Under the pieces are notes generated by a model. It saw only the letters and a program-made list of their open reading frames with translations, did no database searches and had not been told where the DNA came from. Position numbers and translations under genes: made by a program. This document shows positions 11,841-21,918 of a DNA stretch of 64,000 nt, one piece after another. The stretch's first letter is position 1; each line of letters starts with the position of its first letter. Source of the stretch: Ctena decussata (Eukaryota; Mollusca; Bivalvia; Lucinida; Lucinidae); assembly GCA_963989385.1 (NCBI GenBank), contig OZ022511.1, forward strand, positions 7,378,001-7,442,000, given 5' to 3'.

Positions 11841-12032
11841 TTAATGTCTCTTAGGAGGAACTACAATAGAGCTCGACACAGATTTCTTCTTCTTCTTTTC
11901 AGGTTCAGAATTTGAAGGAGGAGAAGAACTTCGTCTCTTGAAAAGTTGTCTGGATCGATAGTCTGCAGAATGATTATCCCGATCTCTATCATCTAAGCGA
12001 CGCAGGAAGGCGGATAGAGTGTTCCTCGTCAT
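11841..12032 (-). CDS. LTR-element accessory ORF, basic C-terminal part
   Basis: A 63-residue ORF rich in Arg, Ser and Lys, with a poly-lysine run (KKKKK) flanked by serine clusters, resembling a nuclear localisation or nucleic-acid-binding tail. Its ATG overlaps the stop of the preceding ORF (ATGA). It may be the frame-shifted end of the zinc-finger ORF upstream or a separate small protein. No family recognised. Confidence 0.45.
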   Translation of the reverse strand: MTRNTLSAFLRRLDDRDRDNHSADYRSRQLFKRRSSSPPSNSEPEKKKKKSVSSSIVVPPKRH

Positions 12033-12316
12033 CTCTCAATCTGGAATGTCGTCTTCTCCAAGGCACTCACAAGGTTCCTGGACATTTCCAGGATAGCCTT
12101 GGCTACTCCAGAGTCCCGGTCATGCTCGTGAGCAGATGATCTAAGAGTGGAGCTATCAGCAGACCGTCTAACATCATCATACTGAGACATCTCATCAGTC
12201 ATAACACCAATTGACGTTGTTTCAACCAGAGTAGATGAAGAAGGCATAGTGGGCGCAGTAAACAGAGAAGTAGTAAAATCCACTGGCACAGCAGGAGAGA
12301 AGAGAGGAGAAGCCAC
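12029..12316 (-). CDS. LTR-element accessory ORF, middle part
   Basis: Follows the zinc-finger ORF in the same frame, separated only by one TAA at 12317-12319. The continuation is Ser/Thr/Pro-rich, then has an acidic stretch and an amphipathic end. The first codon after the stop is GTG, not ATG, so this segment most likely belonged to one longer protein interrupted by a stop, or depends on readthrough. Confidence 0.45.
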   Translation of the reverse strand: MASPLFSPAVPVDFTTSLFTAPTMPSSSTLVETTSIGVMTDEMSQYDDVRRSADSSTLRSSAHEHDRDSGVAKAILEMSRNLVSALEKTTFQIER

Positions 12317-13264
12317 TTAACTGGGCAACGTCGTTGGAGTCCTAAGTACATCAGACACTGTAGTTATTGTACTCTGAGCAGGCATCTCAGAGGGAACAAC
12401 CATTGGTGCTGTAACGTTGGCTAGAGGAACAGAAGAACTGGATGAGTGTGGCGCATATGGCGTTGAAACTTGAAATGGAGGAGTTGCTTGATGTGTTGAT
12501 GCTGTCAAGGTAACTGGTACAGAAGAAAAGAGCGGCATTTGAGATGAAGCTTGGTAGACTGGAATTCCCTGAAGAGATGAAGCAGTGGTCAGGACTGGCG
12601 CTAGAGACGAGACAGGTGTAGGAACATACAGAGCTTGTTGATTCTGCCGTACATCAGCTGGCTGGTATGGAGAAAACAATGAAGTAGCCTGAGTACCAGT
12701 AAACATCCTGGTAGGTGCTGGAGGCAGTACAAGTGGTGGCAGGGCTGCTGGCAAAGGAGTAAATCTCTCATCTGGATTATAATCCAGGAGGGTGTCCAGA
12801 ATGTTTTCTATCTCAGACGGTCTCGTAAGCGTGGCAACAGGCTTCCTCCTGCGCTGCCATTCACCATCAGACGCCTCTTGCGACAGCCTCTGGTAATCTT
12901 GGCCCTCAACAAGATATCTGGGATTCATACTCTTCATAAGGATCCTGGTTTCATCAATGGAAACTCCTTTCTGCTTCAAGCTGTTCAGCCTCTGGTTATG
13001 GAGTGGGTAGACATCCTCCCGTACATGCTTCCGTAGAGCTTCTTCCTCAGTGGTACGGAACAGACAAAGAGAACAGTAGAAAGGGGATTCATCCAGGCGC
13101 ACATGATCTTTGTAAAAGTGGGATATGACCCGGCGGCGCTCTCCTACATGGTTACATTCTAAGCATTTGTAAGCCCGTCCCCGACTGTTTAGGTTGATCT
13201 TTGACATGGTTCTGAAGAACACAAGGGACAAATATTGCTTACTTTGTGGAAGCAAGCATTTCAA
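12317..13264 (-). CDS. LTR-element accessory ORF with C2H2-like zinc fingers
   Basis: A 315-residue ORF between pol and the 3' LTR, where retroviruses carry env; it has no signal peptide, membrane anchor or other env hallmark. After a ~30-residue N-terminus (alternative start MSKINL about 19 codons in) come two finger-like clusters: CLEC with H-x4-H after 11 residues, then CSLC with a histidine after 12 residues and a second eight further on. The rest is a long Pro/Ser/Thr/Val-rich low-complexity region. A DNA- or RNA-binding accessory role is an inference. It would need a spliced or subgenomic RNA for translation. No known family recognised. Confidence 0.6.
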   Translation of the reverse strand: MKCLLPQSKQYLSLVFFRTMSKINLNSRGRAYKCLECNHVGERRRVISHFYKDHVRLDESPFYCSLCLFRTTEEEALRKHVREDVYPLHNQRLNSLKQKGVSIDETRILMKSMNPRYLVEGQDYQRLSQEASDGEWQRRRKPVATLTRPSEIENILDTLLDYNPDERFTPLPAALPPLVLPPAPTRMFTGTQATSLFSPYQPADVRQNQQALYVPTPVSSLAPVLTTASSLQGIPVYQASSQMPLFSSVPVTLTASTHQATPPFQVSTPYAPHSSSSSVPLANVTAPMVVPSEMPAQSTITTVSDVLRTPTTLPS

Positions 13265-13299
13265 CTTCTATCTGAATGCATGCACCTCCATGAGAGATC

Positions 13300-13600
13300 C
13301 CTCTTATATTGAAAATGAACCCTCTTTTTATACAAAGGGGAACAACTGTGACATCCTCTTCAAGTCTTCCCTGAATAGGACTCCCTTCTGAAAGGGGTCC
13401 ACTCTTAAATGGAAGAATTTGCTCCTTGGGGAGCAAATTCTTTCCTTGAAGAGTTGATCATCATTGAGAAGGGAGGTAAAACTTCGTCAGAGGTGTTTCT
13501 CTTTAAAAGTGTACCCATTCACATTAAGCACAGATGGAAATACGTCAGAGCCTGTTCCTCCAGGCCTCCATATTTTATGAAAGTAGCAGCTCCTTTCTAA
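13300..13600. repeat. GAGCAAATT palindrome, copy 1 (inside the LTR element)
   Basis: The centre at 13411-13445 reads GGAAGAATTTGCTCC, a 5-base spacer, then GGAGCAAATTCTTTCC. Flanks of the type ACTCTTAAA and GAAGAGTTGA are shared with 31264-31335, 34385-34475 and 58850-58913. The outer boundaries given here are approximate. Confidence 0.55.
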
Positions 13601-13749
13601 TTCAGAACCCGTAAAGGAGCTTAAAGAACATGTAAATGCTACTACAATAATCAGTCATCCAAGCCGGCAATTTCAGGAATTAGCCTGTTAAAATAGTTTT
13701 GTGGCAAACAGATTTTCCTTTTAACATGACAGATTAATGCATTTTGCAG

Positions 13750-14010
13750 CTAATCTGTTCCCTGATAATATTTACGCATTACGAGAATGTTGTCAGCATA
13801 AATCTGCACTGAAGAATCTGATTTAAGTGAGGTTGCTGGGACAGATACCAGCCCGGCATCAAGATAATAATTCAGTCGCAAGTTAGAAGACATTTCCGTA
13901 ACTGGTACAGATGCGACCCTTCGTATTTTAGTACGACCCTGTATATCCTCAGATACTTCCCGATTGCGTTTACAAACTCCCTTTCCCATCGTAGACGCAA
14001 TTTCTGCCAT
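13750..14010 (-). CDS. LTR-element small basic accessory ORF
   Basis: An 86-residue ORF about 560 bases after the pol stop, starting MAEIAS. Its first half is basic (KRNR and KIRR clusters, a possible nuclear import signal) and its second half is neutral. No family recognised. It sits on the coding strand of the element in an otherwise stop-rich stretch, so it could be an exon or N-terminus for the zinc-finger ORF, or chance. Confidence 0.35.
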   Translation of the reverse strand: MAEIASTMGKGVCKRNREVSEDIQGRTKIRRVASVPVTEMSSNLRLNYYLDAGLVSVPATSLKSDSSVQIYADNILVMRKYYQGTD

Positions 14011-14573
14011 AGCTCTAAATGTTGGGAAAGAAAGTAAAAGAATCTTTACAAGCCCTTGTCAACTAACTTTTCTTAAAAAGTCCATATATGTGTAAATATA
14101 TGTTAACAAGAAATTGTGTCTGCCAGTTCCTTTGCTTGTATTTAGAATGTATCTGTGCATTTCTACCAAGTATAATTAACAGCTGGTAAATAAGCATCAG
14201 CTGGCAGTACCAAACGACAACATTTAAAAAAATACATAAATGGTCTCAAAGACAACAAGAAAATTAGTCTTAGTCGAGACTAGATTGTGACTGGAGATAA
14301 ATTACACCGCTTTTCTTATCATATACAAAATACGATATTCCCACTCAGCCCCTTGTGAGTTGAATATAACTGTATACTGCCTCTTCAACAATGTGCGTTT
14401 ACAGCCCTGTATTCTTAACCAGAATACTTCCCTAAAGCTTTATTAGGGTCTCTAGAACAGGTATCGAACAAAATCAACAAGATAACAAAGCAGAAACTAT
14501 GAAACAGAAATCAATGGAATCCACAAATACAATATCTGTAAACCATATTCTGGGTATATTATATTCACTGAAA

Positions 14574-16941
14574 TTAACTGTCTGATTTCTCATTGAGGAC
14601 TTTGCATTTAAGTCTTTTCAACCAACGCGGAACATTGGTTCCCTCATAAGGCTTCATTTTGTTGTGATGCAAGACCTGGCACACTCCCCATTTTGATAAC
14701 TGAACACGATAGACGAGATCATTGTATTTTTGCACGATCAGGCACGGGCCATGATACAATGTCTGCAATTTTGGTGACAACCCCGGTCTTGTGGACGTTC
14801 TCTCTACCCACACTATGTCCCCTGTTTTGTACTGGTTAACAGCAAGTTTTGCATCATATATTTCAGACTGTCGCCTTGCGCTTGAACTTAGGTGTTTCCT
14901 CGCAATGTCATGTGCATGCTGTATTCTTTCCTTAAGATTTGCTATAAAGTCTCCATATGACACAACTGCTTTGTCATTGTTGCATTGCCCACCGTACAGA
15001 AGTTCAGAGGGGATACGGAGCTCACGACCAAGCATAAGCAGATTTGGTGAAAGTCCGGTACTTTCATGTGGGCAAGCTCTGTAGGCAGCAGCCAGGCAGC
15101 CAAGGTTTAAGTCCCAGTTTTCTTGTTCCCCACACAAGTAAGCTTTGATCATTCGTAACATACTACGATTAAAGCGTTCGGCTTGACCGTTACAGCGAGG
15201 ATTCCGAACGGAAGTCCGCGTCTTCTTAATTTCTAGCAGTTTACACAATTCTGAAACAATTGAACTTTCAAAGTTTCTACCCAAGTCCGAATGTAGGGTA
15301 AGAGGACAACCAAACCGACCTATTACCTCATTTAATAGTCGATTGGCACACGTAGCTGCAGACTGGTCTGGGACCGGGATAATTTCGACCCATTTCGTAA
15401 AGGCACAGGTTGCCAGGAGAATATAGCGATTTCCACGGGGTGTAAGTGGAAGCGGACCGAGATAGTCAGTGGATAGCCGGTCTAATGGTGCGCCGACTTG
15501 CATTTTCCCTAACGGTGCACGAGGTGTCTTATGAGGCCGTTTATTTGCCGCGCAAGTGTCACATCGCATTATCCATATATTCACATCATCTCGTACCCCG
15601 TACCAAAAGAACCTCTGAAGCAGTTTTTCTAGGGTTTTCTTTCTGCCTAAGTGTCCAGAAATAATAGTATTATGTACTTGGTACAAAATTTCATCTTTCA
15701 AATGTCTGGGGACAACGAACTGTAGGTGGGAGCCAGTGCCATCTTTGCGGTAAAAATGGCGATGTACGCAACCATCTTTCAAGGTAAGCGAATCCCAGTT
15801 ACTCCAGTAATACCTAGCTGCCGGACTTAAAGCTACAATATCGCTGTGATCTGGCTTTTTCCCTGCTTCGAGTGCTTTCAAAATGGCCGGCAGATCAGGG
15901 TCTTCCTCCTGAAGCGATCTGATTTTAACTTTATCCTGGTCAGAAACCCACAAGTTTTCTTTCACAGGTTCAGAGCTACAACCAGGAGCAGGCTCTGCAC
16001 TGTGCATAGATTGTGCTCGCGTAGTTACGGCTCGGATACTACTACTTTGACTATCAGCCGCATCAGGTTGTACAGCTACTTGCATTTCCTGTAGACGCTT
16101 TTTACACTTTTTGCAAGGACCACACTTCAAAGCCTCAAGATTATCTGTGTCAGAACAGTGGCAGTTCCAGGGGTCCGAACATCTACTCAGTGAGTCAGCG
16201 TTACCATGGCTTGATCCTCGGCGAAATTCAATGCTGAAATCATAAGCGGACAGTATCTCTATCCACCTAGCAAGTCTGCTCTTAGGCTCTTTCATTCTAA
16301 ACAGGTAGGTGAGTGCCTGATGGTCGCTGCGCACGAGAAAATGCCTTCCGAGTAAGTACTGTCGGTAATACTCGGTGAAGTGTCTGATAGCCAGTAATTC
16401 CTTATCAGTAATGCAATAGTTTCTTTCAGCTTTGTTCAAGGTTCGACTCCCATAACTGATAACACGCTCTTTCCCATCTTGCATTTGACTGAGAACCCAT
16501 GAAATTTGCGTATCGCTAGCGTCAGTGTCAAGGACATACAGCCCCTGATCATGAGGGTATGCCATTATTTCAGACCCAATAAGCTTCTGTTTAAGTGCGT
16601 CAAAGGATTGCTGGCATTCTTGGCTCCATACAAATGGTTTGTTTTTGTGAGTAAGTAGGGTGAGGGGTCTGACAAAATCGCTATACCCCTTTATAAACCT
16701 GCGATAATACGATCCGAGTCCCAAGATCTGACGTACTTGCGTTGGCGTAGTAGGAACAGGCCATTGCTTAACCTTTGCCAAATTTTCAGGGTTCGGCAAG
16801 ACTCCATCTGAACTGATGGTATGGCCAAGGAAGTTAACGCTTGACTGCAAAAGTTGACATTTTTCGGGTTTAAGCTTGAGACCTGCATCCCTAATGCGAA
16901 ACAGAACTTCTTCCAATCGTACCATATGCTCTCCAAAGTCA
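14574..16941 (-). CDS. pol: Pol, C-terminal part: end of RT, RNase H, integrase
   Basis: Continues RT after a frame break just downstream of YLDD. RNase H follows, with the DTDASD catalytic strand and the SDHQALTYL motif. Integrase has an HHCC zinc domain (H..H..CDTCAANK) and a D,D,E core: STDYLGPL, HSDLGRNF, then NGQAERFNR. A GPY/F-like module (HGPCLIV..YRV) closes the protein; no chromodomain is present. The open frame begins at about 16925 with MVRLEEVL, which is mid-domain, so this is not a natural start. Confidence 0.92.
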
Positions 16942-19173
16942 GACCGAATATCAAGACATCATCTAAATAGATCAGACACGTATGCCATTGCAGCCCCCTT
17001 AATGCGACTTCCATTAATCTCTGAAATACTGCTGGACTATTTGTCAAACCCATCGGCATCGTAAGATACTCATATAGACCGTATTTAGTGCAAAATGCTG
17101 TCTTTGGTATATCGGAGGATTTTATAGGAACTTGGTGAAACGATGACGTTAAGTCCAAACTTGAAAAAAGTTTAGCCCCCGCAACCGCATCAAGACAGTC
17201 AGCTATCCTGGGAATCGGAAAGGCATCTTTAGTGGTAATTGCATTTAGTCTGCGGTAGTCCACACATGGTCGTATTTTACCCGACTTTTTCCTTACGAGA
17301 CATATGGGACTTGCCCAGGGAGATGTGCTTTTCCTTATGATTCCCTGTTGCTCGAGCTGTTTAATAACATTCTCCTCCTCCGAGGCAAAAGCTACTGGTA
17401 CCCGTCTAGGTGGTTGTTTGATGGGCTTATGGTTTCCTACATCGATTTCATGCTCTACAAGCGATGTTAAACCGAGATCGAATTCATCTTTCGAAAAGGT
17501 GTCCTTGAATTTTATAAGACATTCTGCAATTCTGGAACATTCGTCCTCACTACGATTGACGCATGTTGACCTAAACAGGTCTTGAACGTGCTCGGGCACT
17601 TCAGATACACAGTGCTTAACCCTTCTAGCCGTATTTTGCTCCTTTGCAGAAGCAAGTGGTACATTATTGTGATGGACCTCCGGCGGTTCAGAGCCCCTAA
17701 TTTCCTGATCGACCAGAGTGACTACCTCAACTACTGTTTCAGCCGTACCAAGCGCAGTGTCCTGGTTTATTTTGATATTATGTGGATACGGATTGAGCAG
17801 TCTGACCTGGTGCGTGACCTTGGAACTAAGGTCACTTAAAGAAGATGCCATAACTAATCCGTATTTGTCCTGAAAATCGGAATTAGGTTCTAGTATGACT
17901 GCGTGATCCTGAAGGTCGTCCTTTTCCGACCTATCCAAAAATGCATGAATGATCATTTCACTATGTCCTGGGATTGTAAAGTTTTCTGCAGCCCTTATTT
18001 TCCTGATAGGCGAACGTTTGTTTATTTGTTTGCAAGGTACAGACACTCCCATAAAACGAATAGCACCTTCAGTATACAAAATTTCGGCGCCTCCCTGGTT
18101 TAGCAGGTCATGTCCGAAAAGCCCTTCATCTTCAATGCTCGCAACCATAATTTCGCTGTTAAATTTTACGCCTGACGCGAGGGTAATTGTAAAAACTGCA
18201 CTCCCTTGTTGAGATAATGGCTGACCTGACGCGTCTGTCAACCCTGAACATTTCTTTAATATAGGCCTTTGACCCTCAGGGATAGAATTATACACTCTTT
18301 CTGAAATGACCGTTCGCGTAGCCCCTGTATCAATAGTTAACAAGACGTTCATCCCTTCTATGTCTGCCTCAAGGTAAAACCCTTCACTGCGTAATATTCT
18401 TTTGACTGTCGTTTGTTCATCCAAACCTTGATTTACACTCGACTTAGCATGCAGTTTGCTCTCGGAACCAAAATCAACGCTGGTAGAATTTACATGCCCT
18501 GTTAAAACATCTTGGTTTGCTGCTGAAGGTCCCATTGACAAATTAATAGGTGTTCCAGAAATTTGATATGAAACAGTAGAAGACGGACCCATAGTGCCCG
18601 CACATGTTTTTATTGAAGTGCCGCCAGCATAACCAGGTTGAGAACATGAACTAGTAGACTGAGAAGCCATAATGCCCGTCTCTGCTGACGACAAAGTCTG
18701 ATTAGTATTTGTTTGCGTACAGGAACCCTTTAAATTTGACCCCATAGTGTCTGCCCCTATTGAAGAAAGCGAATGATTGATATTTATATGGTTAGTTGAT
18801 CTTTGAGAATTAGACCCCATAGTGCCTGTCTCTGTTGCAGAAAGTGTTTGACTGGAATGTGTTTGGTCAATGTGTTTTGACCTTGCAGAATTTGACCCCA
18901 TAGTGGCCGTCTCTTTTGAAAGCGGTTTGATTTGAGAGCGAGGATCACTCGAAGAGACCCTGTCCTTTGGACTCGCATATGTTTGCTCATTTTCAGCTAA
19001 CTTTGGTTGAAGAGCCCCCTGTCGTGCGAGCTTCTTTGCATTGTGTGCGTTTACTAAGGTGGAAACTTGAGTGAGCATAGATTCGTGATTCATTTTTGGC
19101 GCATTTTCCCCTCTCATATTTTGGCCATTAGAAGAAAGGACCGCCTGTCGGCCTACAAGGCCGGTCCGCTCTA
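16942..19173 (-). CDS. pol: Pol, N-terminal part: protease and RT, entered by -1 frameshift
   Basis: This frame is open from the gag stop region; the first ATG is at 19117, but the frame extends upstream into the slippery site. A linker of about 240 residues contains four to five degenerate ~26-residue repeats of a TMGSN motif. The retropepsin active site DTGA follows at residues 263-266 counted from that ATG. RT motifs are VRKKSGKIRPCVDYR, LDLTSSFHQVPI, and YLDD at about 717-720. Seven or so codons after YLDD the RT homology switches frame (near 16942-16947), a single-base lesion that inactivates this copy. Confidence 0.9.
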
Positions 19174-19180
19174 GTTTAAA
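19138..19180 (-). promoter_or_regulatory. -1 ribosomal frameshift signal between gag and pol
   Basis: Read on minus, the heptamer T-TTA-AAC (19174-19180) lies in the gag frame directly before the gag TAG (19171-19173). Six bases later comes a GC-rich stem: CGGTCC-type arms at 19162-19167 and 19138-19143 with an inner GCCT/AGGC hairpin. Slipping back one base at this heptamer enters exactly the frame that stays open into pol. Slippery site, spacer and structure all fit known -1 signals. Confidence 0.9.
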
Positions 19181-21819
19181 GATATGACTGGCTGATTGAT
19201 TTGTCCCTGCTTTGCAAGTGAGACCCCTTGTCCTGGTTGCGATACCCTTCTTTGTGCCTCACCGTTTCCATTTAAATTTTGTTCAGCTTGTAGGATTGGA
19301 CAGTCGCGTTTTATGTGTCCAAAATTCAAACAGTGATAGCATTGCATATTGGCAAAGCGATTTTGACCTTGGTGTTGACCTTGATTTTTCTGTTGCGGTC
19401 TCATTTGACCTTGCTTCAACACTTGACCCTGAGCCCGTTGTGTAACTTGCGGTTTATTTGGGGACGGTTCATTTGTTTCTCGCTCAGCAGAAGCTACCAG
19501 GCAATGTATAAAGTCAATTTCTGTTTGACTCAAGGAGTCACTAGTATGACAGGACAATTTCGGTTCTGATGTTGATGCCGTGGTTTTGATTTTCCTAATA
19601 GTTTGTTTCTCTCTGCGACCATTGGAAGGTGAAACCGATCTTGGACTTTGTGTAGGATTTTCTTCATTATCACTACTGTCATCAATATCAGCATCGCTGG
19701 CAGTGTCAGCATGAAATCGCACCGATTTCGAAAACCGATCAGTCGTTCTGCCACTGTCAAACGTAGGGACTTGCTGGGCCTCCATATATGTGACGACGTT
19801 ATGCACCGCATCTTCGATTGTGCACGGTTCTTTAAAGTACTCAACGGCAAATTTGGCCTGTTTATCGCGCAAACCGCTCAAAAATTGCTGTAATAAAAGT
19901 TGACGACGCATTTCCGGGTTCCTACCCGGGTATGCCTTGTCATATATTCGCTTAAGCTCTGCTGAATAATCTTCTACTGATTCCCCTATGCGCTGAGAGC
20001 GTTTCCCGAACTGAACACGGAATGTTTTATTAGTTTCAACAGACTGAAATCTCAGACTCAGCTCATGTACAAGGCTCTGAAAGTTGCTAATAATTTCTGA
20101 AGGTATCTCGTCAAAAACAAAGTCTGCTGCAGTGCCCTGCAACCTTTGCACTAACTCGCTAAGCCTCGTGGCTTCGTCCCAGTTGTTAAGATCAGCTACT
20201 GTAGTGAAACGTGAAAACCAAACCTTCCAGTTGTCATTCGAGTTGCCAGTAAATGCTGGAAGTTTCACATTTCTACTGCGAGAAACCTTGTCATGCGATT
20301 CCAACGTGCTTGCAGCATTGTTCGTGTTTTGAATGCTGAGATGGCCAGGGCTAGACACCGGAAGTGTGTTGTGTGTAACAAGCCTCGTAACAGGTTCCTG
20401 GGTGTCAGACAGTATCGCCGGTGTATTGCTTTGTCTGCTGAATTGACTGGAAACAGGCGGCGAACGATCATTCGGTATTGTATGCCCCGTGGAAATTTGA
20501 TGATGGGAAGTGTGCATTGTTGGTAAGTTAAGCTGGCTAAGATTACGCTCTGTATGACTACCATGCGCAGAGTAAACTGGCTGGTTAATGACAGAATTCA
20601 CAGCGAACGAACTATTCAAGTGTGCAGGACGAAGGCTGTTTGAAGTTACGGTATTTTGAGACTGACAAGACACCCAAGAGGTAACTGTGTCAGACCGGGT
20701 GTTGCTTTCTCTTTCATGGGTTGCTTCCCTTACACCGGTCAAACTGCGTGTATCCCGAATTAATCCATACAAGTTTGATAGCTGTGTCCCGTTGTGTTCG
20801 ACGAGTCTACGTAGCTTCAGATTACTTTCTTCCACCATCCTTGTCATGTCTTTCATGCATTCACTGACAGAGGTTGTGACCCCAGAGAGACATTCTCTTA
20901 ACATGGTGGTGGTACCTACTAAGCAATCGTTTAAAGTTTTATTCTGTGTTTCATTTTGCTGACTGATTCGAGTACAGAAATTTTGGAGAAGGCTGCTCAT
21001 CAACTCCCCATTACTTTGAAATGATTGGTCATCGCCAGACCCAACCCTTACATTTTCGACCTGAGAATTTCGTACAGAACTAGAAGACCGTAGACCCAAA
21101 TCAGCCTGTGCAGTCAGTACATGTGCGCCGCGAATGTTCTCTTGTGGTAAGGAATACGCCCGCCCTGTGTTAACTCTGACAGACTGTGCTTCTGCGGTAC
21201 GTGTATTAACATTGGCATAATTTTCCGAAGTTTCAGTGCCAGTAGATGGTAAACCCATATCAGCCTGGGCATGTGGCATGTCTATACCGCATAAGTTATT
21301 CTGTGACATGAGATAACGGCGACTTGTGCTGGCACCGACGGAATTCGCTTGTACATGAGCAGTATGATCAGCGTCGGAATTTTCCACAGATACGGCTGTA
21401 GACTGTAGACTAGAGTAAGCCTGTGCATGAAGTGTACCTTCGCCGGGCTGTGACATGAAATACCCACGACTTGGGCTGGCCCGGACGGAATATGTTTGTA
21501 CAATCTGATCGGTATCTGAATTTTCTGCAGATACGGTGCGAGAATGTAAGCCCGTATCAGCCTGTGCATTTTGCTCAATATGTTGTGACGTGTTACATGC
21601 GAGCTTTGTGCCCGCACCGTTTGTCTTCGCTTGCGGTGTATTATCAGTGCCTTCACTACCATTTGTCCGTATTCTTCGACCTACGAGTGTTTGACTGTCT
21701 TTCCTATGGACGACAGAGTTCTCTGATTCAGAATCAGAGGAAGCATCCCCACTGTTCAGAGACATCTCTGAATTTATGCAGTCTGCTCGCTGTTTTCGGT
21801 TAAGACGCCTTTTGCCCAT
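19171..21819 (-). CDS. gag: Gag polyprotein
   Basis: An 882-residue structural polyprotein that packages element RNA. The N-terminal ~250 residues are low in hydrophobics and contain four degenerate repeats of about 50 residues, each with an AQA(D/Y)xGL-type motif at residues 85, 132, 184 and 237. The central region at about 530-700 resembles the retrotransposon Gag capsid fold (KLPAFTGNSNDNWKVWF..., then a YSAELKRIY segment). A single CCHC zinc knuckle (C-x2-C-x4-H-x4-C) lies at 827-840, followed by a Gln-rich tail. The start ATG at 21819 lies about 70 bases after the PBS. The frame is intact. Confidence 0.92.
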   Translation of the reverse strand: MGKRRLNRKQRADCINSEMSLNSGDASSDSESENSVVHRKDSQTLVGRRIRTNGSEGTDNTPQAKTNGAGTKLACNTSQHIEQNAQADTGLHSRTVSAENSDTDQIVQTYSVRASPSRGYFMSQPGEGTLHAQAYSSLQSTAVSVENSDADHTAHVQANSVGASTSRRYLMSQNNLCGIDMPHAQADMGLPSTGTETSENYANVNTRTAEAQSVRVNTGRAYSLPQENIRGAHVLTAQADLGLRSSSSVRNSQVENVRVGSGDDQSFQSNGELMSSLLQNFCTRISQQNETQNKTLNDCLVGTTTMLRECLSGVTTSVSECMKDMTRMVEESNLKLRRLVEHNGTQLSNLYGLIRDTRSLTGVREATHERESNTRSDTVTSWVSCQSQNTVTSNSLRPAHLNSSFAVNSVINQPVYSAHGSHTERNLSQLNLPTMHTSHHQISTGHTIPNDRSPPVSSQFSRQSNTPAILSDTQEPVTRLVTHNTLPVSSPGHLSIQNTNNAASTLESHDKVSRSRNVKLPAFTGNSNDNWKVWFSRFTTVADLNNWDEATRLSELVQRLQGTAADFVFDEIPSEIISNFQSLVHELSLRFQSVETNKTFRVQFGKRSQRIGESVEDYSAELKRIYDKAYPGRNPEMRRQLLLQQFLSGLRDKQAKFAVEYFKEPCTIEDAVHNVVTYMEAQQVPTFDSGRTTDRFSKSVRFHADTASDADIDDSSDNEENPTQSPRSVSPSNGRREKQTIRKIKTTASTSEPKLSCHTSDSLSQTEIDFIHCLVASAERETNEPSPNKPQVTQRAQGQVLKQGQMRPQQKNQGQHQGQNRFANMQCYHCLNFGHIKRDCPILQAEQNLNGNGEAQRRVSQPGQGVSLAKQGQINQPVISLN

Positions 21820-21891
21820 TTTCTTTTCTTACTTCTTTCTATAGACGAGGGTTCGATCCAGTGGATGCGTTAGACCTTTAGCTTAAACATC

Positions 21892-21909
21892 CACCACTTG
21901 CTGACACCA
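21892..21909 (-). other. Primer binding site
   Basis: Read on minus, TGGTGTCAGCAAGTGGTG begins nine bases after the 5' LTR. It would pair with a tRNA ending CTGACACCA, which fits leucine tRNAs. The tRNA identity is an inference. Confidence 0.7.
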
Positions 21910-21918
21910 AAAATATAT

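Noticed and set aside
12317..13264. Retroviral env
   Set aside because: No signal peptide, fusion peptide, glycosylation pattern or membrane anchor; finger-like Cys/His motifs instead.
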